Source: Deltaproteobacteria bacterium
GTDB taxonomy: Bacteria; Desulfobacterota; Desulfobacteria; Desulfobacterales; SG8-13
Direction of reading: 5' to 3'
Assembly (NCBI GenBank): GCA_024639205.1
Contig: JAHEIV010000068.1
Span: 1-10,397 of the forward strand
DNA length: 10,397 bases
Part shown: positions 6,587 to 10,397 of the stretch, in pieces
Layout of the letters: each line of letters begins with the position of its first letter
How positions within the stretch are numbered: the first letter of the stretch is position 1
Translations under genes and position numbers: made by a program
The notes under the pieces: model-generated
Databases searched by the model: none
What the model was told of the DNA's origin: nothing
The model's input: the letters and a program-made list of their open reading frames with translations, nothing else

Positions 6587-7590
6587 CGCGCCGGGTCCTT
6601 GAAAAAAGATACCAACTCTGCCACCTGTTGATACCAGGCCGTGCTTACCTCGACCAGGGTTCTGTCGTTTCCTAGCAGGGCCTGCCGGGTAAACCGGCGC
6701 ACCCATTTTTTTAGCGCAGAATGAGTCAGGTATTCCACCGGTGATTTGCCGTCAATGCGGGCCAGCAGCAGCATCAACAACAACCGGCAGGTTCGCCGCA
6801 TCAGCTCTGCAGTCTCACATTCATTCATTTCACGGGCGGCAAGGTAGGCTGCCACCACCTGTTGGACCATTGTGGCCAGCACAGGTGCCGCCGACGGCCG
6901 GTGCACCGCTTTCAGATGCAGGTGGGTGAGCAGAAATGCCAGATCGAAGGCCGGATCGCCATACCAGGCCACTTCGCAGTCCAACACCACCAGCCGGGTT
7001 TCGGAAATAAGGATGTTCTTGGGGCTGTAATCCCCGTGCACCAGGCATTCGCGGGTGCTTTCCAGCCGGAGCACCTCCATTTCAAACTGTGCGGTCAGGT
7101 CGGGATGCCGGATGCCGGTGGTAACCAGGTAAGGATGTGAACGCAACTGATGAAAATTGCCGGTGGAATCAAATCTCTGGCGGGCGTTGTCATCGCCTTC
7201 CGAGGTTTGGTGAATCACCCCCAGTGTCTCTCCGGCTCGCTTCGCATGATTCGGCTCGTAACGGCCATTGAGCATCGACTGCTTCCAGTTGGCAAATCCC
7301 TTGCCTACATATTCCATGGCAAAATATCCGTCCCCTTCGAATTTTACCCGTGGAACCGCCAGGGGTAGGAAAGCACCGACATATTTCATGTATTCGCGCT
7401 CAAAACGGTTTCTGGAAATATCGGCGAACCAATCCTCCTGCACTTTCAGTTTTTCCAGTGCGCACTTGACCACCCACTTCTTCGGACCGTCTTCCACCAG
7501 ATAGATTTCAGAAGACACCCCGCCGGGCAGCGGCACCACCCTGGCTTGCGTGCTGCTCACAAGTCCGTCCTTCAGGAGCCGCTCCAACAT
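6583..7590 (-). CDS. APH-fold small-molecule kinase (aminoglycoside phosphotransferase family)
   Basis: A 335-residue kinase-fold protein likely to phosphorylate a small hydroxylated metabolite with ATP in the cytoplasm. Visible are a glycine-containing loop LPGGVSSEIYLV (21-32), the ATP lysine in WVVKCALEK (Lys42), the Brenner motif LVHGDYSPKN (183-192) with catalytic Asp187 and Asn192, and the metal-binding segment VVLDCEVAWYGDPAFD (201-216) with Asp204. The family includes antibiotic, choline, homoserine and methylthioribose kinases. Nothing in the sequence points to antibiotic resistance. The stop TGA lies within the ATGA that also starts the enolase-like gene, so the two are translationally coupled and probably act in sequence: the kinase may make the phospho-acid used by the lyase (inferred). 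The ATG at 7590 has no strong ribosome-binding site; the preceding bases are A-rich. It is divergent from ridA. Confidence 0.88.
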   Translation of the reverse strand: MLERLLKDGLVSSTQARVVPLPGGVSSEIYLVEDGPKKWVVKCALEKLKVQEDWFADISRNRFEREYMKYVGAFLPLAVPRVKFEGDGYFAMEYVGKGFANWKQSMLNGRYEPNHAKRAGETLGVIHQTSEGDDNARQRFDSTGNFHQLRSHPYLVTTGIRHPDLTAQFEMEVLRLESTRECLVHGDYSPKNILISETRLVVLDCEVAWYGDPAFDLAFLLTHLHLKAVHRPSAAPVLATMVQQVVAAYLAAREMNECETAELMRRTCRLLLMLLLARIDGKSPVEYLTHSALKKWVRRFTRQALLGNDRTLVEVSTAWYQQVAELVSFFKDPAR

Positions 7591-7777
7591 TTTATTTTCT
7601 GAACTAGTTTCGATGGGTTCAGCCCGCAGCGTTTGTCAAAACTGTTTGAAAAACAGGGAGTTACATCAACTTTTCGTTCTCATTGCCTGAATGTAATTGA
7701 CAACCAAAGGCAATATTGTCAAGGTATTTGAAGTTCATAACCATTAACTTGAAAGATACGGGTGAATTGGAGGGCAT
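7591..7777. promoter_or_regulatory. Divergent intergenic control region (kinase/enolase-like pair and ridA)
   Basis: The 187 bases between the divergent starts must hold promoters for both units. There is a perfect 6-3-6 palindrome, CTGTTT-GAA-AAACAG (7642-7656). An inverted pair TTGACAA (7697-7703) and TTGTCAA (7716-7722) is 12 bases apart, each half also resembling a -35 hexamer on one strand or the other. TTGTCAA recurs at 7633-7639. I could not find a convincing -10 at proper spacing for either direction. The ridA ribosome site GGAGG is at 7769-7773. Confidence 0.45.
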
Positions 7778-8164
7778 ATGAAACAACGCACACCAGTCAG
7801 CACCGACCAGGCCCCGGCTGCATTTGGGCCGTTTTCCCAGGCAATCAAGAACGAAATGTTTGTATTCGTTACCGGCCAGCTCCCACTGGATCCTGTCAGC
7901 GGCAAGCTCGTCAGCCAGAACGTGGAAGAGCAAACGCATCGGGTTTTACAAAATCTGAAGGCCATACTCCATGAGGCGGGAAGTTCCCTGGACCAGGTCG
8001 TGAAAGCAACGGTTTTTATCACCCGTATGGACGATTTTGACAAGATGAATCGCGTTTACGCAACCTATTTTACCAAGCCGTTTCCCGCCCGCTCCTGCAT
8101 AGAAGTCTCCGGATTGGCAAAAGGGGCAAATGTAGAGATAGAAGCGATTGCGCTCCTGCAATAG
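7778..8164 (+). CDS. ridA: RidA-family 2-iminobutanoate/2-iminopropanoate deaminase
   Basis: A 128-residue protein of normal RidA (YjgF/YER057c/UK114) length, forming cytoplasmic trimers that hydrolyse reactive enamines and imines such as 2-aminoacrylate to the keto acid plus ammonia. Sequence signs are GPFSQAI (17-23), TGQLPLDPVSGKLV (32-45), the substrate-binding arginine in FPARSCIEV (Arg105) and the glutamate in VEIEAIAL (Glu120), both at the positions numbered in Salmonella RidA. The position of Salmonella Tyr17 is Phe19 here (GPF instead of GPY). The ATG at 7778 is preceded by GGAGG four bases away. It is transcribed away from the kinase/enolase-like pair and towards the glycerate kinase gene 162 bases downstream. 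Rid proteins near catabolic genes often protect against, or speed up, a step that makes an imine. Confidence 0.93.
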   Translation: MKQRTPVSTDQAPAAFGPFSQAIKNEMFVFVTGQLPLDPVSGKLVSQNVEEQTHRVLQNLKAILHEAGSSLDQVVKATVFITRMDDFDKMNRVYATYFTKPFPARSCIEVSGLAKGANVEIEAIALLQ

Positions 8165-8256
8165 TCAGTGGCGGCACAAGGCCATGTGGCCAACCGTTTT
8201 GCCATTTATTAAGCTCTCTATAAATCAGAAAAAACTGCAATCGCCGGGTTTATGCG

Positions 8257-8285
8257 GTGTCAGTAAATTCATTCAGCGGTATAAA
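8257..8285 (+). promoter_or_regulatory. Candidate sigma-70 promoter for the glycerate kinase gene
   Basis: GTGTCA (8257-8262, four of six matches to the -35 consensus) and TATAAA (8280-8285, five of six to -10) are exactly 17 bases apart. Transcription would begin near 8292, leaving a leader of about 35 bases that contains the stem-loop at 8300-8321. The gene could also be read through from ridA, as no clear terminator follows ridA. Confidence 0.35.
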
Positions 8286-8299
8286 CGAAATGTCCTGAC

Positions 8300-8321
8300 C
8301 ATAATCTTCAATAGGATTATG
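8300..8321 (+). promoter_or_regulatory. Inverted repeat over the glycerate kinase ribosome-binding site
   Basis: CATAATC (8300-8306) and GATTATG (8315-8321) form a perfect 7-8-7 inverted repeat ending five bases before the ATG. The only Shine-Dalgarno-like bases (TAGGA, 8312-8316) straddle the loop and the right arm. It could be a regulator's operator or an RNA hairpin that limits initiation. Confidence 0.4.
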
Positions 8322-8326
8322 CAGCG

Positions 8327-9667
8327 ATGAATTCCGATATTCTCAAGAAAACAAGAGAAGACGCCGTTGCCATCTTCAAAAAGGGAGTGGAAGCGGTCGC
8401 ACCGGATGCGGCCGTGCAACGGTATTGCCGGCGCGACGACAACCTTCTAACAATTGGAGAACAGTCTTTCCCCCTTGACGCATACCAGAAGATATTTGTG
8501 GTCGGAGCCGGTAAGGCCACGGCGCCGATGGCAGCCGCGTTGGAAGAGTTGCTGGGAAACGAACTGACCAAAGGGGTGATAACGGTCAAATACGGGCACA
8601 CCGCAACGCTGTCTAAAATCGAAACCGTCGAAGCCGGCCACCCGCTGCCCGATGCCAACGGCGAGCTCGGCTCGGCGAAGATTTTGGAAATGGCAGCTGC
8701 GGCCGGTGAAAAGGATCTTCTGATTTGCCTGATTTCCGGCGGGGGGTCGGCGCTGCTGCCCAAGGCCGTAGCAGGCGTCAGCCTGGCAGATAAGCAGGAA
8801 ACCACCCGCATTTTGCTGGCTTGCGGAGCCAGCATCCATGAAATCAACACGCTGCGCAAGCACCTGTCGGTGATCAAGGGCGGTCAGCTGGCGGCTGCCG
8901 CTGCGCCGGCCACCGTGGTGTCGCTGATCCTATCGGATGTGGTGGGAGATGACCTGGATGCCATCGCATCCGGGCCGACCGTGGCAGACAACAGCACCTT
9001 TGCCGATTGTCTGCATATCCTGGCCCGCTACGATATCGCGGACCGGTTGCCAAAACCCGTGCTCGACTATCTGATAAAAGGTTCGAACAACAAGGTGCCC
9101 GAAACGCCGAAGGCAGGTGATCCGGTGTTTGACAAAACTGTCAACCTGGTGATCGGCAGCAATATCGAGGCGCTGCTGGCCGCAGAAAAAGAGGCGGCTC
9201 GCCGAGGTTACACCACCCTGGTGCTCTCATCGATGATGGAAGGCAAAACCAGTGAGGTGGCCCGCGTGCACACCGCCATTGCCAGAGAAATCATGAAAAC
9301 CGGCCATCCGGTGCAGCCGCCGGCATGCATTCTATCCGGCGGTGAGACAACCGTGACAGTAAAAGGAGACGGTTTGGGAGGGCGCAATCAGCAATTTGCC
9401 CTGTGCGCGGTGTCCGATATCGCCGGCAGGCTGCCGGCTGTCATGCTTTCGGGCGGCACCGATGGAAACGACGGTCCGACCGATGCTGCCGGCGCCATTG
9501 CGGACAACACCACCGCCCAGCGGGCGGCAGCCGTTAAGGCAAGTGTCGCCGAGCACCTGGCAAACAACGACTCCTATCATTTTTTCCAGGCGCTCGGCGA
9601 TCTGCTGATCACCGGTCCGACCAACACCAACGTGATGGATCTTCGGGTGCTGCTCATCCCGAAATGA
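8327..9667 (+). CDS. Glycerate 2-kinase, DUF4147/MOFRL family (GckA/TtuD type)
   Basis: A 446-residue cytoplasmic kinase that phosphorylates D-glycerate at C2 using ATP to give 2-phosphoglycerate, which standard enolase converts to phosphoenolpyruvate. The family is typical of serine-cycle, tartrate and glyoxylate metabolism. The DUF4147 part shows VVGAGKA (58-64, catalytic Lys63), LISGGGSALL (135-144), EINTLRKHLSVIKGGQLA (172-189) and SDVVGDDLDAIASGP (203-217). The MOFRL domain (about 335-442) has LSGGETTVTV (336-345), GLGGRNQQFAL with the active-site Arg353, and GTDGNDGPTDAAGAI (377-391). The ATG at 8327 has only a weak upstream TAGGA and follows an inverted repeat. It lies downstream of ridA in the same direction and divergently from the kinase/enolase-like pair, so its product and the enolase-family protein share a logical metabolite. 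The other members of the family leave little doubt about the family; glycerate as substrate is likely but not proven. Confidence 0.93.
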   Translation: MNSDILKKTREDAVAIFKKGVEAVAPDAAVQRYCRRDDNLLTIGEQSFPLDAYQKIFVVGAGKATAPMAAALEELLGNELTKGVITVKYGHTATLSKIETVEAGHPLPDANGELGSAKILEMAAAAGEKDLLICLISGGGSALLPKAVAGVSLADKQETTRILLACGASIHEINTLRKHLSVIKGGQLAAAAAPATVVSLILSDVVGDDLDAIASGPTVADNSTFADCLHILARYDIADRLPKPVLDYLIKGSNNKVPETPKAGDPVFDKTVNLVIGSNIEALLAAEKEAARRGYTTLVLSSMMEGKTSEVARVHTAIAREIMKTGHPVQPPACILSGGETTVTVKGDGLGGRNQQFALCAVSDIAGRLPAVMLSGGTDGNDGPTDAAGAIADNTTAQRAAAVKASVAEHLANNDSYHFFQALGDLLITGPTNTNVMDLRVLLIPK

Positions 9668-9732
9668 CCCGCGGTTTGCATGAATGCTTTTCAGCCCGGT
9701 TCAACAGTTACATGCAATAAACGGGCACCCGG
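9668..9732. other. Convergent intergenic gap, no clear terminator
   Basis: These 65 bases separate two converging stop codons. TTGCATG (9676-9682) and CATGCAA (9711-9717) are exact reverse complements but 28 bases apart, and there is no T-run. They could form a weak bidirectional structure. Confidence 0.3.
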
Positions 9733-10397
9733 CTACGATTTGTAGACCTGTGCGAAGAATTCGGCGAATTCTTCAAAATCTGTCGGGGTCGTGTTCTCTT
9801 GCGTGCGCGCTTGGCCGCCGGCAAACAGCCTGTCATTGATGCCGGCATCCAACTCCGCCAGCTGCTGTGCCACATCTTCCGACAAACCTGCCTGAACCAG
9901 ACCATTGACGTGATCTTCCCGGGAAAAATGCACGTACGGCAGATCCGGCTTGCCGATTTTCTCTCCGATGATCCGCGTGACCTCATCCATGGAGATGTCC
10001 CGGGGCCCGAACAGCTCACGGACGGTCTTGCCGGAAAAATCTCGCTCGAGCATGTGCTGCGCCGCTACTTGTGCGATATCTTGCGTGGCAATCATCGCAA
10101 AGGGCAGATCGCCAAGGATGTGCCCGCCGTTGATGCCCGTATTCTTGATCATGTCGATGTTCATCAACGTGTTTTCCATAAAAAACGTGGGACGCAGGTG
10201 CAGTATGTGGAAAGCTTCGAGTTGATTCAAGCGCTGCTCCTGGTCGGACAACCCTTTAATGGGTCCGGTATGATCGGGCAGGTGCGCACCGTGGCTGCTC
10301 AAGTTGACCACATGGGCGACGCCGGAATTTTTTAACGCTGTGGCGATTTGCCGGCCGGTCTCGTTTGAATATTGCCTGAAATTCTCCGCAGCATAGT
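9733..10397 (-). CDS. NmrA-like NAD(P)-binding protein (atypical short-chain dehydrogenase), partial
   Basis: The C-terminal 220 residues of an NmrA/SDR-a5-type Rossmann-fold protein; the start and the N-terminal GxxGxxG nucleotide site lie beyond the right edge. Visible are a helix leading into VAHVVNLSSHGAH (end of strand 4, with a Ser pair as in NmrA-like proteins), QEQRLNQLEAFHILHLRPTF (the strand-5/6 zone), FFMEN (a typical motif), and the C-terminal substrate-lobe pattern DIAQVAAQHMLE and GPRDISMDEVTRIIGEKIGK. The stop is TAG at 9733. Internal GTG at 10311 is not the start, since the frame and the similarity continue upstream to the window end. Relatives act as NAD(P)H-dependent quinone or aldehyde reductases or as redox sensors; which applies cannot be told. 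It converges on the glycerate kinase gene and shares no transcript with it. Confidence 0.88.
   Translation of the reverse strand, partial: YAAENFRQYSNETGRQIATALKNSGVAHVVNLSSHGAHLPDHTGPIKGLSDQEQRLNQLEAFHILHLRPTFFMENTLMNIDMIKNTGINGGHILGDLPFAMIATQDIAQVAAQHMLERDFSGKTVRELFGPRDISMDEVTRIIGEKIGKPDLPYVHFSREDHVNGLVQAGLSEDVAQQLAELDAGINDRLFAGGQARTQENTTPTDFEEFAEFFAQVYKS

Noticed and set aside
6583..7590. Aminoglycoside resistance gene
   Set aside because: The APH fold is shared by many metabolic kinases; the coupling to an enolase-like gene and absence of mobile-element signs argue for metabolism rather than resistance.
8180..8196. GGCC-ATGT-GGCC hairpin after ridA as a terminator
   Set aside because: Only a 4-bp stem with a 4-base loop and no proper T-run; read-through into the glycerate kinase gene seems possible.

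Overview
The window reads as a moderately GC-rich bacterial chromosome segment with compact operons, ordinary sigma-70-like signals and Shine-Dalgarno starts. A Tat-exported peptide-type binding protein beside core-metabolism paralogues would fit a marine or anaerobic proteobacterium or Desulfobacterota. This placement is only an impression: there is no rRNA or marker gene to fix it. I see no tRNA, rRNA, CRISPR array, insertion sequence or phage gene.

Layout. From 4901 down to the left edge, on the minus strand, lies one five-gene operon: a MarR-type regulator, a Tat-exported family 5 solute-binding protein, two Dpp/Opp-type permeases, and an ABC ATPase that leaves the window just as a second ATPase domain seems to begin. 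A 16-bp perfect stem-loop separates the binding protein from the first permease. An AT-rich region with three copies of a 9-bp half-site lies upstream of the regulator and is the likely autoregulatory operator. A 389-bp gene-free stretch (4902-5290) separates this operon from the next unit and holds a candidate terminator.

From 7590 down to 5291, also minus strand, is a translationally coupled pair: an APH-fold small-molecule kinase whose stop overlaps (ATGA) the start of a divergent enolase paralogue. The paralogue keeps the metal ligands and both catalytic lysines but has changed residues around the substrate (the His before Arg-Ser in the SHRSGE motif is Ala; the Glu of the QEF motif is Asp). 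Divergently, on the plus strand, come a RidA imine/enamine deaminase (7778-8164) and a glycerate 2-kinase of the DUF4147/MOFRL family (8327-9667). A convergent minus-strand NmrA-like NAD(P)-binding protein (9733 onward) runs off the right edge.

How they may work together. Glycerate 2-kinase makes 2-phosphoglycerate, the substrate of ordinary enolase, and RidA clears reactive enamines/imines. A coupled kinase plus enolase-like lyase suggests phosphorylation of a hydroxy acid followed by alpha-proton abstraction and beta-elimination. The neighbouring MarR-controlled importer could supply the compound. This proposed catabolic module is the most interesting part of the window; it is inference from gene content and residues, not established function.
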